The position numbers and the translations under genes are program-made. DNA of 64,000 nt from Mortierella sp. BCC40632. Lineage: Eukaryota; Mortierellomycota; Mortierellomycetes; Mortierellales; Mortierellaceae. The first letter of the stretch is position 1. Every line of letters begins with the position of its first letter. Under the pieces are notes generated by a model that did not search any database, was not told the DNA's origin, and was given only the letters and a program-made list of their open reading frames with translations. Location of the stretch: contig WAEK01000025.1 of NCBI GenBank assembly GCA_011634665.1, forward strand, positions 1 through 64,000. Reading direction: 5' to 3'. Shown in pieces: positions 19,919 through 31,137 of the stretch.

Positions 19919-21551
19919 ACTGGCTGCATCTTGGTAGTCCGGCCTTCTTGAAAGAGCATCAGGTACAACATTGAGTGGTCCTTTTTGTATCGTATCACAA
20001 AATTATACTCTGCTAGTTTTTCCATCCAGCGAATTTGGCGAGGACTGAGCGTGTTCTTTGTATCCAGATATTTTAGTGATTCATGATCGGTGAAAACAAT
20101 AAAGGGCTCGGCTGTCGAATGCAGATATACTCGCCATTTTTGGAGTGCATGGACGGCGGCAAGTTGTTCTTTTTCATGGATTGGGTAATTAATCTCTGCA
20201 GCGGACAGTTTCCTTGATTCGAACGCGACTGGTCGACCGTTCTGCATTAACGCTGCACCAATAGCATATTTCGAGGAGTCGACATGGACTTCAACAGGGA
20301 GTTCGGGATTGAAGACAGCCAGGACTGGGGCGTTCATAATTGCCTTTTTCAATTTTTTGAACGCACGTTTTTGTTCTTTCAACCATCGGAAGGTCACATC
20401 TTTTTTCAGTAGTTCAGTGAGGGGAGCGGCAATCTTGGCGAGCTTGTGAATGAAGCGTCGGTAGTAGTTGACAAGTCCTAGAAACGATTGGATATCTAGG
20501 ACACAGCGCAAGGCTGGCCACTCGGCTATTGCCTGGACTTTGGAGGGGTCGACCGATACGCCCTTGCTGGACACGATGTGTCCTAGGAAGCCAACTTCGC
20601 TCTTGGCAAATTCGCACTTGGACAGCTTGGCATACAGTCGATGTTCTCGTAATTTGCGCAAGATAATTTCCAAATGAACTAAATGTTGTTCCATGTTCTT
20701 GCTGAATATCAATAGATCGTCGAGGTATATGATCACACAACCATCCAGTTCGGTTCGGAAAACTTCGTTCATTAATGTCATGAAGGTGGCAGGAGCATTG
20801 GTCAATCCGAATGGCAGCACAAGGAACTCATATAGGCCGTATCTTGTGCGAAAAGCGGTCTTGTGTACGTCGTTTTCGTGAATTCGAACTTGGTGATAAC
20901 CTGTTCGTAAATCCATTTTGCTAAACACTTCTGCGCCGTTCAGTCGATCAAGCAACTCATCAATTCTTGGTAACGGATAAGTATTCCTGATTGTTTGTTT
21001 GTTCAATGCTCTGTAGTCAATGCACATTCTCAAGTCGCCCTTTTTTTCCGCACAAACAATACAGGAGCACCGTAAGGGGATTGACTAGGTCTAATGAACC
21101 CGTGTCGTAGCAGGTCATCAATTTGTTTTTTGAGCTCGTCCATTTCGGCCAAGGAAAAAGTTGATAGGTAGGCTAGAGGGGGCGGCGTCGATCCAGGAAT
21201 CAGGTCAATGTGATGGTCTACTGAACGCTCAGGGAGGTAGTTCTTTTCGGGAGTTCCTCTGGAAATACATCGCTGTATTTTTCTAGGAGAACTTCTACCT
21301 CCGGTGGCTGACTTTCGCTTTTTCTTGTTATCCTCCTCGTTCGATCGCACAATGCACAAGTAGGCTTGGTGTTTTTCCAAGGGAACGTTTGAATTGCATT
21401 GCGGACAATACTGGTTGGTGTGTGTCGGTCGGGTGTATCCTTGGATTACAATGTCAGGTTCGACTCGGATGACGTGGTTGGCAAGGTCTAATATTGGTTG
21501 CGGTTTACTATGTGCCAGCCAACGTTTGCCCAGGATTGCTTCGAATTTCAT
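19900..21551 (-). pseudogene. Gypsy U reverse transcriptase and RNase H
   Basis: Two overlapping frames (21030-21551 and 19900-21033) give the [41 protein letters not shown] and the catalytic IIYLDDLLIFS. RNase H follows, with VHVDSSKYAIGAAL, HEKEQLAAVHAL and FTDHESLKYL. A one-base shift near 21032 (TTTTTTT run) splits it, and another before the ALSR motif near 19965 alters the C-terminus. The protein copies the element RNA into DNA and removes the RNA strand. Confidence 0.92.
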
Positions 21552-21571
21552 GTCGACAACATTGAATTGGA

Positions 21572-22027
21572 TTACTGGGCAAAAAAAATTGTCGGCAAGT
21601 CGGAGTCGGATGTGGCAATATTGGGTACAAAGTGTTGGTTGGCCATTGCCAAACGCAACTGTTGTTGGATTTCGCTTTTTGACGTTGCGATATGAAGGCG
21701 CTTGACTACCTCGTAATTAATGTAACTTGCGGATGCGCCGCTATCTACCATAATGTCGATAGTATGATCCTTGAAACGACCGGCCACATACATGAGAGGT
21801 TCGTCTTCGATTTCTTCTGGTAATTCAGGGTTAACTTCCTGACTGTTGGAATCTGGACATGGACTAGCAGAAAACTTATTCTGGGGACTGGGAGTGAAGG
21901 TTGAGTCGTCTGACTCACTACTGGATTCACGGGACACGGCACTACATTCTGCACTTGCAGGGGAACTCGGGGCCAAGGCTACTATTGGTATCTTGAACAG
22001 GCAGCGGCTCACGTGAACCGACGACAT
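21572..22027 (-). pseudogene. Gypsy U aspartic protease region
   Basis: The motif IMVDSGASASYINYEVV is the DSGA active site of a retropepsin, preceded by a Ser/Pro-rich linker. The frame ends at 21572 in an A/T-rich run and continues out of frame to the RT. It would process the polyprotein. Confidence 0.85.
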
Positions 22028-22258
22028 TTAACGGGGTTGGACTGGGAATGGCACTCGCTGAGAACCGGAAACCAACTTTGGTCTCGGAACTGGGATCAAT
22101 TGTTAACCCACTTGGATCGACAATTTTAGGCTGGGAGGAGATACGAAGCTCACTTGAGCTGGAGGGACATGATTCTGATTGTTTAGAAATGTCACTCGAC
22201 GTTTCTGGACAATTTGTGGGTTTAGGGAACACTCCTTCTGGACAATCACCAATAACAT

Positions 22259-23052
22259 TTACGACCGTAGTCCCATATAAAGATCCAGAATTCTTTTTAT
22301 TGGGACGGGGCTTTTTTCCCGACGCATTTCTTTTTTCTTTGCCTCACAGTTCTTGGCTTGATGGCCAGGTTGGTGACAATAGAAGCATGCACGATTTTTC
22401 CAGTCCGCTTGTTTTTGAGGACTCATCTTGTGCATGTTCATAGCGTCTAGCTCCATCGGTTCTGCTTGGCTATTCGAGGACTCAGGCCTTGCTGGTTCAT
22501 GTTTGGGTTGTGGTTCCCAAGAATGTTGCTTCCCACGTTGGTACACTCGGTCGAGGCTCTCAGACACTTGAACAATCGTGTACAGGTCTTGTCGAAGGCT
22601 TGGATTACCGGCGAAATGTTCTTGAAGCCTTTGTCCAAGCCCTTGGAGGAAGACCTGGATCGCTTCTGCCTCACTCATGTCAGTGAGGACAGAGCGTAGG
22701 GTTTCGAACTCATTGATGTAATCCGTGACAGACCCTTTCTGTTTTAGGTTGTACAATTTGCTACGAGCGAACAATTTGGTGTTGGGGCTCGAGTAGCGTT
22801 TTCCAACGCAGCCTTGAAACTGATCCAATCGTTATCATTGAGAACAGCTGGAAACGTAAGGGTCCGGACCCAGTTGCGCGCGTTGCCTTGGAGAAGAAGA
22901 CGGAACCCTTGGATCCGTTGACTCGCGTTTGGACTGAGAGCATCGCTATACTCTTCAATATCCTTGATCCAGTTGAAAACGTTTTCGTTTGGAAGGCCTT
23001 TGAATTCATGGAGATGGACATTTTTAACAAAGGTATCGAAGTGGTTAGGCAT
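22259..23052 (-). pseudogene. Gypsy U gag
   Basis: Starts MPNHFDTFVKNVHLHEFKG at 23052, about 37 nt after the LTR. Capsid blocks include NVFNWIKDIEEYSDAL and, after a shift near 22790, YNLKQKGSVTDYINEFETL. The nucleocapsid zinc knuckle CFYCHQPGHQAKNC follows. The reading frame changes at about 22760-22820 and again toward the protease. Confidence 0.87.
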
Positions 23053-23088
23053 AATGGAGGTGGTGGAAGGGAACTTCCTTTGCTACCA

Positions 23089-23355
23089 TGTAACAAGGCA
23101 AGAGGAATAGGGAAGGAGAAGAACAAGGACAGGGACTAGGACAAAGGCTAGGGACAAGAGGTGAGTTACTAACTGACGTTTATTGAGAAAGAAAGAGAGG
23201 AAATAAATACTAGAGAAGATATGTAGAAAAAGGGGTGAACCCTTTCCATGGAGCGCGGCAATGGGGGAAGAAAATTCGTGTCCGTCCGTACAGATCGAAA
23301 CATTCCAGCAAGGACATTCTCAAAGAGACGCACCAAGGTAGCATACTCTTTGACA
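23089..23355 (-). mobile_element. 5' LTR of gypsy U (267 bp)
   Basis: On the element strand it runs from TGTCAAAGAG to CCTTGTTACA (TGT...ACA). The next bases, TGGTAGCAAAGG, look like a primer site for initiator methionine tRNA (inference). The outer flank TGAGA (23356-23360) would be the target duplication, but its partner is lost. Nearly identical to 51381-51647. Confidence 0.9.
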
Positions 23356-23444
23356 TGAGACCATTCTCTTTTGCATCTCCTTTTTTTTTCTAGTCAGTCA
23401 TTCATTCAGCTTGAACAATCTTCCCTCTCTCCCTCTCAGATCAC

Positions 23445-24461
23445 AATGCAACAGCCATCTGAACCAACTCGAAAGCCTCCAAAGCACCTCTCTTCTGCGA
23501 AAAAGGACATGGTCAAAGATCTGCTGATGCAAGGGAAATCGTTTAGACAGGTGGCAACTAGGACCCTTGGTGTCTCCATTGGGACCGCTGTCAACATTCG
23601 TAAAGGTATTCAAGAAAACGTTCCGCCATCGAAACCAGGTCCTCAATGTAAGATTCCAGAGAGAACAATGGTCCTTGTCGCTCGCAATTTCAAACTGGTA
23701 AAATGGAAACGCTTCGTCAAGCCCAGCGGTTCATTTGGAGCGGGATGGAGTGCATGTCCAGATTGAAACTGTGCGGACCAATCTTCTAAAGAGAGGAATC
23801 AAAGCATCTGTCAAACCGAAACGACCTGATCTCTTCCCCAATCATATTCGCGAGAGGTACGCATTTGCAAAAGCACACAAAGACTGGACTGTCGAGGAAT
23901 GGAAGAAAGTAATGTTCTCTGATGAGAGCATGATCAGCCGCGTGGGAACATTTAGCAGAAAATACTACTACAGCGACTTGGAACACAGGAAGCTTTCGCC
24001 TCAGCAGGTCCGCCGGACTCCACAAGGTGGTGGTGGCAAGATGATGATCTGGGGATGCCTTACAATTGCCCAGGCAACCTCAGCCTCCAAGTTCTCCAGG
24101 ATTATGTTACCAGCTCATTTGAATGGGGCGGCATGGACCCAGCAGAGTCCATCTTCCAACAGGACAACTCCAAGGTGCACATGGCGAACATAGTAAAGAG
24201 GTGGTGGCAGAGCAGGAGTTTACTGTTGTGAAGTGGCCAGCGAACTCCCCGGACCTCAACATCATTGAACACGTCTGGAGCATTCTCAAGCGTCGTCTCA
24301 ATCAGTACGAGAAAGAGCCAAAGGACTTGGATGAGCTCTGGGAACGAGTCCAAGATGAATGGGTGAATCTCCCGCCAGAGTTAATCCATAGATTGTATGA
24401 GAGCATGCCTCGACGCATTGAGGCGGTGCTACGGAGCAAAGGAGGACACACTAAGTACTAA
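23445..24461 (+). pseudogene. Second Tc1-like transposase (element V), frameshifted
   Basis: Starts MQQPSEPTRKPPKHL. Helix-turn-helix blocks DLLMQGKSFRQVATRT and SIGTAVNIRKG are followed by KDWTVEEWKKVMFSDESMIS (first Asp), GGGGKMMIWGCLT, and PDLNIIEHVWSILKRRL with the final Glu. The C-terminus YESMPRRIEAVLRSKGGHTKY matches that of the other Tc1-like copies in style but the sequence is clearly distinct. Shifts occur near 23720 and 24130. The left end is next to gypsy U, so the left terminal repeat is missing or displaced. Confidence 0.88.
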
Positions 24462-24716
24462 CCGTCCATGGAGAAGCAATCATCCGTGGAGGATCCATGA
24501 TTCCAATGATCGCTAAATGTGGCAAGTGGAATTAAAAAAGACATTCCTCAGGTCATGCCTACTGAGGGTCTGAGAGATAGAAGCAGGACAGAAACAAGCA
24601 GTTGAAACATTCTCCCACGGTGGTCCCCAGTTTAAATGCAACATGGAAGAATGAGCAATCTGCCAGAATGCATTTCTAAAAAAATCATTGATCGAACTCT
24701 GGATTCACTTTACCTG
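24462..24716 (+). other. 3' flank of element V, possible terminal repeat
   Basis: No gene. The stretch CTAAAAAAATCATTGATCGA (about 24686-24705) recurs at about 51940-51959 with similar flanks, so it may be the 3' end of a transposon family, with the boundary near CTGTA at 24714-24718. No matching left terminus was identified. Confidence 0.35.
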
Positions 24717-24812
24717 TAAGGAACAAAATTTATGTTAAGTCGTAAGTCTAAAAACGAAATAAATAATATTAAATAATATATGTATATTGCTAGTAGGGTT
24801 AATAAAAAAAAT

Positions 24813-24966
24813 TTAGATATTCTCCATTTCATATGTTTTGTTTTTCCAATCATATTTTCGTGGATTATGCACTGTCCATTGCATGGGGTTACTGCGAAGA
24901 GAACCGATAACCCTGAATTGAGCAGGGCAAACAGAAATCAAAATCGGGTAAAAAGGACAATAATTC
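24813..24966 (+). repeat. AT-array module copy, well preserved
   Basis: Contains the whole order: CTCCATTTCATATG, TTTTCGTGGATTATGCAC, GTTACTGCGAAGAGAAC, GAGCAGGGCAAAC, AAAAAGGACAATAA. Best match to copies at 30130-30280 and, reversed, 27795-27950. Confidence 0.75.
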
Positions 24967-27794
24967 ACTTTGTTCTCTTTTAAAATATTTTTTCACATAA
25001 ATTCTGAAGCTGATGAAAAATTCTGGAGAGTAGAGTAACAGATAATCTTAAGGAGAAAAAAATAAGTGAAATCATTCCAACTGATTAGATGACCGACTTA
25101 CATCCTTAGGTGTATTTAACATCAAGTATATTTCTTCTATTGTACAAAAATTTTAATACTAACAATAGTTTATATGGATTAAGAATAGAGTTTATGATTT
25201 CGGTTTTAGAATTTTTGTTCCAAATATAGAATAAACTTATCCAAGTTGTGAATGTACGATTAAAGTGTTTCTCAAAAGACGGATAATTTACGACCGGACA
25301 ACATTCTCTTGTGAAATCTCTGTCCTGTAAAAAGGTCAGATCCTAAATCGTCAGACATTTGAGAAACAGAATGTACAAAATAATATCCAAACAATTAATA
25401 GAACCAGCAGAAAATTCTAACTAATCAATATCAATACTGTCTCAGTATGATATATAGTGAAAAATGAAATAGAAATGAAGATAGATAAAGAATCAATCAG
25501 ATATAAAATAAACTCAAAAATCCATATCAAATACTTTTAAATGTTATGAATTATATAATCTTATCAGTTCAAGAACTATGTATAATTTAAATATAAAAAA
25601 TTCTTGCCTTTGTAAAAGTTTATTATGAACTTAGACTATAGAGTTGACAATTGTAGTTCAGATAACATTTGTTGGCAAATCAATCAAAATCAAAGTCATT
25701 TTCATATAAATGGCTAACAATATTGCAAAATTTAATCAATAGATTTAAGAACCATCAATAAAAAACACTTGATGGGATGATAAAATATATATTCGAATAT
25801 ATATTCTTAATTTCATCTGTTTTTGTATATTTCATACTTATTTTCGTGGCGACGGGAGCTGTTAATTCTCAATTAAGCAGCGCAAACTGAAGTCAAAACA
25901 GGTGAAAAGTGAAATAAAGGAGATTCATGTTATAGAGATAATAAAAACGCGATCCATTAAATGAAATCAGAGAAAAATATACCACCTCTACAGTAAATAC
26001 GTGTATATTACGATGATAAGGTAACTAGAAGTAACGAGAGTTCCAAAACAATAAAGTCAGAAACACAAAAAGAAAAAATGAAGTTATCGATAAAATACAA
26101 ATCAAAATACATTAGAGTTATCTTCAATTAAGAATGGGCATCTAAAAGTCAAATAATGAATAAATAAGATGAAGTCATTCTGCATAATTATTTTGTTGAA
26201 AGAGCAATTCCCAATGTTGAATGTTAAGGAAGATCTAACTTGAATATTTATTTTTTTCCAAAAACAAGGGGCTACACTGTTACAATAGTAATTCTCCGAA
26301 CGTTAATCATCGTCAAAAGTACAAAAATTGAATTAACAGGTTAATACTGCTCGGTTCAGAAAATTTTTAAGCAAATATTTCAACGTTATTGAAATTCTAC
26401 CAAATGAAAGTTTGCTTTTACAAAATTATGAAAATTTATGAAAGGGGACCTAGCAATTGTCTTGGATAACACCAACAAAATTAAATATTGTTCTGACTAA
26501 TGACAAACTAACAATATTTCTCTAGTGTTTATACCAATTCCATACACAAATACTTAACACTCGGTATCAAATATTGATATATTTATTGACTACAATTCTC
26601 CATTGAACAAGAACATATTATCAAAATGACATCTTTAACATGTGTAAAAATTAAAGTAGTATTTTCTAAATTATCTGTTTTGTTTTTTCCACTCAAATTT
26701 CCGTGGCATATACATATTATGTTGCATAGAGTTACTGCAAAGAGAACTGACAATGCTCAAAAAGGTAGGGCTAGCAGAAGTCAAAAACTGTTCAAAACAT
26801 TATAAATTTCAATAATATTCTGTCTTCATAAAACGTTAAAATTCTTAATACCTACAGGTGTTGATAACAGTTCAATTGTCATAACACGGTGAAAAATTCA
26901 CTATGATGAGTATTGAAAATATTTATTATTCAATTAATCATGAATAATTAATATTGACATTAAATTAATACTACGAAAAAATGCCAATAATACTTTTTGA
27001 CATGATACAATAATTCTTTAAAATCATGATATTTAGGCTAGGTATTATCAAATAGATTGATGCCTCATTCATTCATATTTAAAAATTATTACTAATCAGT
27101 TGAATAAATACATTTAATAACATATATCAAATTCTATATTTAATGTTAAGAAATAATGATATGGGCATCAAAATTGGAATCATTTCTACAAACAATCATA
27201 GGAAAATAGTTGTCCATGTCATCTGCTTTTGTATTATCTATTCTTTTTGTCGTAATAAACGCACGATCCGTTACATGGCGTTTCTGCGGAGGGGTTTGTT
27301 GTTCCTTAGATAAACAGTATAAACTAGGGTCCAAATCTACTGAAATTTAGGATAGCCTAGAAATCTAATTATTTCTCCCTTTCAATTATTTATACAGTAT
27401 TCACATAAAGTAAGAGAAGGACATTCAATTTTAGATGTTCACCTCAATTGTCCTTTATACCTGTTTCTGACTTCAATTTTTCATGCATAATTCGGTATTA
27501 AAAAAACCCTTCGTTTTAACAACATTTAACACACTGTGTTTAAGGATTATATAGAGAATACTTTCTATGATATCGATTAAACATAAAGACTTTTCAATGT
27601 GGAAGACAAATGAACTGTAATTAATAGTAATAATTCTTTGTTTTTCCTTTATCACCAGTTTTTAACATCAGTTTACTCTGCGTATATGCGAATTAATAGC
27701 TCACTGCACAGTAACCCCATGTATAAGACAGTGAATAATTCACTATTATTGAATTGAATAATTCAATAATAGATTTAATGGAGATTATATATTA

Positions 27795-27950
27795 GTTATT
27801 ATTGTCCTTCTTATCTGTATATGACTTCCGTTTGCACTGCATACTTGATGATTAGCATCTTTCTTCGCAGTAACCCATTGAAACGGACCATGCATAATCC
27901 ACGAAAATATGAGTGAAAAATACAGAAACGGATGAAATAGAGAATATATA
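27795..27950 (-). repeat. AT-array module copy, inverted
   Basis: Reverse-complement copy with every block in order, from GTCCTTCTTATCTG through CTTCGCAGTAACCCATTG to GCATAATCCACGAAAATATG. It lies about 100 bp from another inverted copy. Confidence 0.72.
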
Positions 27951-29769
27951 TCACATTTTAGTTTCATTACTATCGGTTGGACTCATTAAAAATCTGTTCA
28001 ATAATAAGCTCATAATTATGACATATATCTACAATGTCCAAAAATGTAAAATTTATAAATTAATCATTATCTATTTTATGAATTACATATATTAAAGGTA
28101 TTACAGTCAAAATTAATGTCTAATCAATCAATATATATGATCTTAATATCATGTTAAAATAATCATTGTATAATATGATATTTTAATTAAAATATTACAG
28201 TCGATTAAAGTAATGAATCTATCGCAATATATTTTATGAATATTTTTCTTATTACAGTAACGTCGCATCTAGAACTTGTCTTAAATATTTATTGTAATCG
28301 ATTTAATAAATAGCACATTACTTTTTGGTAATCATAGTTATATTTATAGTTCTAATTTTTCTTTCTCTACTATCAGTGGTATAAATCTCCCCTTTAGTTT
28401 TCTTGATTTCAAATTATACGTATAATATAATACTATTATAGTATCTTGATATATGCACAAACTGTAGAATAGTACAGATAGTAAACTAAATGATATTTTA
28501 TAATTTTTATCTACAAATTAATGGCACAACATTTTATTGGCATTCTCACCTTTTGCAAACTACTGTTTGTTCTCCATATTTTCAAAGTATCTTCTCCCTT
28601 CGTAGTAACCCTATGCAAAGGACCGAGCATAATTTACTAAACTAAAGAAATGAGTATTAAAAGTGCGACTGTATTTTAAATATAATTGTGTCAAATTCTG
28701 TATTTACTGTATTTTTAATTTTTTTGTCAATAGATCAACAACATATGCGGCTTGGTACTAGTGCGATAGACAATATTCTTTTATGTATTATAGTGCTTTG
28801 AATATTGTTTACTAATTCCATCGTATCTATTAATGCAATTTTCACCTGATTATTACTCTAATATGCGCTGATTGATTAAGATTCAACAAACCCTATCAAA
28901 GTATCACTTTGCAGAGGAAGATGCAAAAATATGTGTTGAATAATAGTTTTTATTTTTATGGAGAATTTTATTCATTCAGATCAATTAATAATTTTCCAAT
29001 AGTTTATTTTTGGTCTGTATGGATTATATTACATATAGTATTTTTCAACTATATGAAATTGCTAGAACAATTTTTTCAACAGGAATCCTTTTTATTCTTA
29101 TTAATTACTCTTTAAGTTTCAAGATTGATGGAATGAAAAGTTCGTGGTGTTACTACAATATTTTGTTCTCTAATTTAGGTTTATTTTTTTTAACCTAGTT
29201 TTTCTGATATCCACAAATAGATTATTTTTTACATTTTTTTCAGTAGTACTCTATGTGTCCGGGGTTAAATAATATCATTTAGTACGAAATATTTAACTGA
29301 ATTTAGTATTTTCCATTTCAATTTTTCTCTTTGTTCTATGATTATGCACGGTCCGTTGCCCTGAGTTAACGCAATCTGTTTTAAATTCCATCAGAAATGG
29401 AGTTTATTTTTCTTATTGCTTTATAGTCATTATGCAATATGATTGATATGGTTATTTGAAAATTGTCGATAAAATTCTATATTTAAAATGATTATGACCT
29501 TAGAATATGCTTTTATTGATACGACCATAATCACTTCTTAATGATTTTTAGTTAATAAGACAGAATCGCCTTCAAAGTTTACGATTAAACATTATTCTCT
29601 ATTTCATTCGTTATTGATTTCCTTATCTAATTTTCGAAGTTTAAGCACGTAATGGTGAATAGTGAAACTATTCATTGTCTATTAATCATTGAGATATATG
29701 TTTTTTCAGATATTATTATATAATCTATTCTTAAATTCGGTAAATATGCACAGATTATTGTTTTGAAGG

Positions 29770-29915
29770 GCAATTGTTCATCTCACCTGATTTTGACTTT
29801 CTTTTGTGCTTCAAATTGGAGGATTAACAGCTCATTTTGCAGTAGCCCCACGCCACGGTCTATGCATAATCTTCTAAAATATGAGTGGATAGAACAAAAA
29901 CAGATCAAAAGGAGA
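29770..29915 (-). repeat. AT-array module copy, inverted
   Basis: Inverted copy with TTTTGACTT, GATTAACAGCTCATTTTGCA, GTAGCCCCACG and GCATAATCTTCTAAAATATG in the expected order. Confidence 0.7.
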
Positions 29916-30129
29916 ATGTTTCTATTCTACTAATAGGCAATGCAAAATGATGTCAAAAACATCTGAAACTGTGGAAATCTCTTTTTCATCAGTTTTTGAA
30001 TTTTTCACTCTTCTTTCGTGGATTATTCACTGTTCATTTCAACGGGTTACTGCGAAGGTTGCTCAATATGCAGCCTAAATTTATGTTAACAATAGGCGAG
30101 AAGAACAATAGCATAAAAGTATTTATTTA

Positions 30130-30280
30130 CTATTCTCTATTTCATCTGTTTTGTTTTTCATCTCTTATTTTCGTGGATTTTACACGGTCCGTTGCATGGG
30201 ATTACTGAGAAGGGAGCTATTATTTCTCAAATATGCAGCGCAAAATGAAGTCAAAAATAGGTAAAAAGGGCAATATATTT
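30130..30280 (+). repeat. AT-array module copy, well preserved
   Basis: Contains CTCTATTTCATCTG, TTTTCGTGGATTTTACAC, GTCCGTTGCATGGGATTACT, ATATGCAGCGCAAAATGAAG and AAAAAGGGCAATA. A further copy lies just upstream (29985-30105) in the same orientation. Confidence 0.75.
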
Positions 30281-30814
30281 AAAAATAATTCAGGCGATTT
30301 TTGTCTTTCTTTTCTTTTTTCGTGTATTATGTGCGTACTTTTGTACTGAGATCTTACGTATGGGCTTATTATTCATCAAAAAAGTGGCACAATCTGTTGC
30401 CTAAATCATTTGAAATGGATTATATAGTGTTTTATAATATTGACCCAGTATATTGATCAAGTATGTGTTGACTCTAGCTTTTTTTTTTTTTTTTTCGAGT
30501 AATGTTGACCCCGGCTATACCCAAGTTGTCGCTTTAAACTTGGTCCAAATTTTTCGAATTTGGCTCGACCTCGCCTGATTTGTCATTATCTAGCCCACTA
30601 ATTTTGGCTAATTTAAGCCAAATTTGAGTAGAGCCGAGACAAGTACTATACGTGCAAATTCGAGCCGAGTCGATTCTCCAGCTATTTTGGTGTAAATAAT
30701 TCGAGCCAAGTTGCGCCAAATCCTGAGCTTGACTCCACTCACCCTTGAGGTCACAGTATCATAGCGACTCTATCCTTTAACATTGAAGGTCCTTAATATA
30801 TAATTTGTATGTGT

Positions 30815-30945
30815 TGTCCTTTTCACCCCTGCTTATTTGAGGATTAACAGCTCCCTTAGCAGTAACCCCATGCAATGGACTGTGCATATTCCACGAAAAT
30901 ATAAGCAGGAATAACAAAAACAGAGGAAATGGAGAATATCTCATT
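30815..30945 (-). repeat. AT-array module copy, inverted, last before transposon W
   Basis: Inverted copy with GAGGATTAACAGCTCCCTTA, GCAGTAACCCCATGCAATGG and CATATTCCACGAAAATATAA in order. Confidence 0.72.
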
Positions 30946-31137
30946 TTCCCCACTGTCAATTAAGAACAACTTTTCTTACTGCCTCATTCTTTTTTTGAAT
31001 CACTGCCTTTTAACACTAGTCTCATAGCTCTGACTTCATTGTTGATATCTTGAATCATCCCCTTTGGTAGCATTTCTCATTTTACTTTTTGTTTCTTTAC
31101 TCTTTCCCTGCTCTAAATTCTTCTTACTTTATGACTA

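Larger units (their letters stand above)
19488..23355 (-). mobile_element. Ty3/gypsy element U, 3' truncated
   Basis: Order on the minus strand: 5' LTR (23089-23355), primer site TGGTAGCAAAGG, gag, protease, reverse transcriptase, RNase H, integrase start. The domain order PR-RT-RH-IN defines Ty3/gypsy. The integrase is cut at 19488, where unit A and the Tc1-like element begin, so the catalytic core, 3' LTR and right target duplication are missing. A solo LTR of the same family is at 51381-51647 and a fragment at 53694-53787. Confidence 0.9.
24717..31135. repeat. AT-rich gene-free array of a degenerate ~140-bp module
   Basis: About 6.4 kb with no long open frame and much lower GC by eye than its neighbours. 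At least 12 copies of one module recur: plus-strand near 24813-24966, 25805-25925, 26665-26810, 27215-27345, 29310-29385, 29985-30105, 30130-30280 and 30300-30400; minus-strand near 27640-27735, 27795-27950, 28540-28650, 29770-29915 and 30815-30945. The core reads TTTTCGTGGATTATGCAC, then GTCCGTTGCATGGGGTTACT, then GCAGCGCAAA and GAAGTCAAAA. Spacing is irregular (150-1000 bp) and AT-rich filler separates copies. No transposase, terminal repeat or target duplication was seen. Confidence 0.8.

Noticed and set aside
30537..30750. Additional hAT-like MITE with GAGCCGAG words
   Set aside because: The interior vocabulary is similar, but no AGTGTTTC ends or 8-bp duplication were found.
24717..31135. 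CRISPR array
   Set aside because: Repeats are ~140 bp, degenerate, in both orientations and irregularly spaced in a eukaryotic context.
24717..31135. Mitochondrial insertion to explain AT richness
   Set aside because: No mitochondrial protein, rRNA or tRNA could be recognised; the repeated module is a better explanation.
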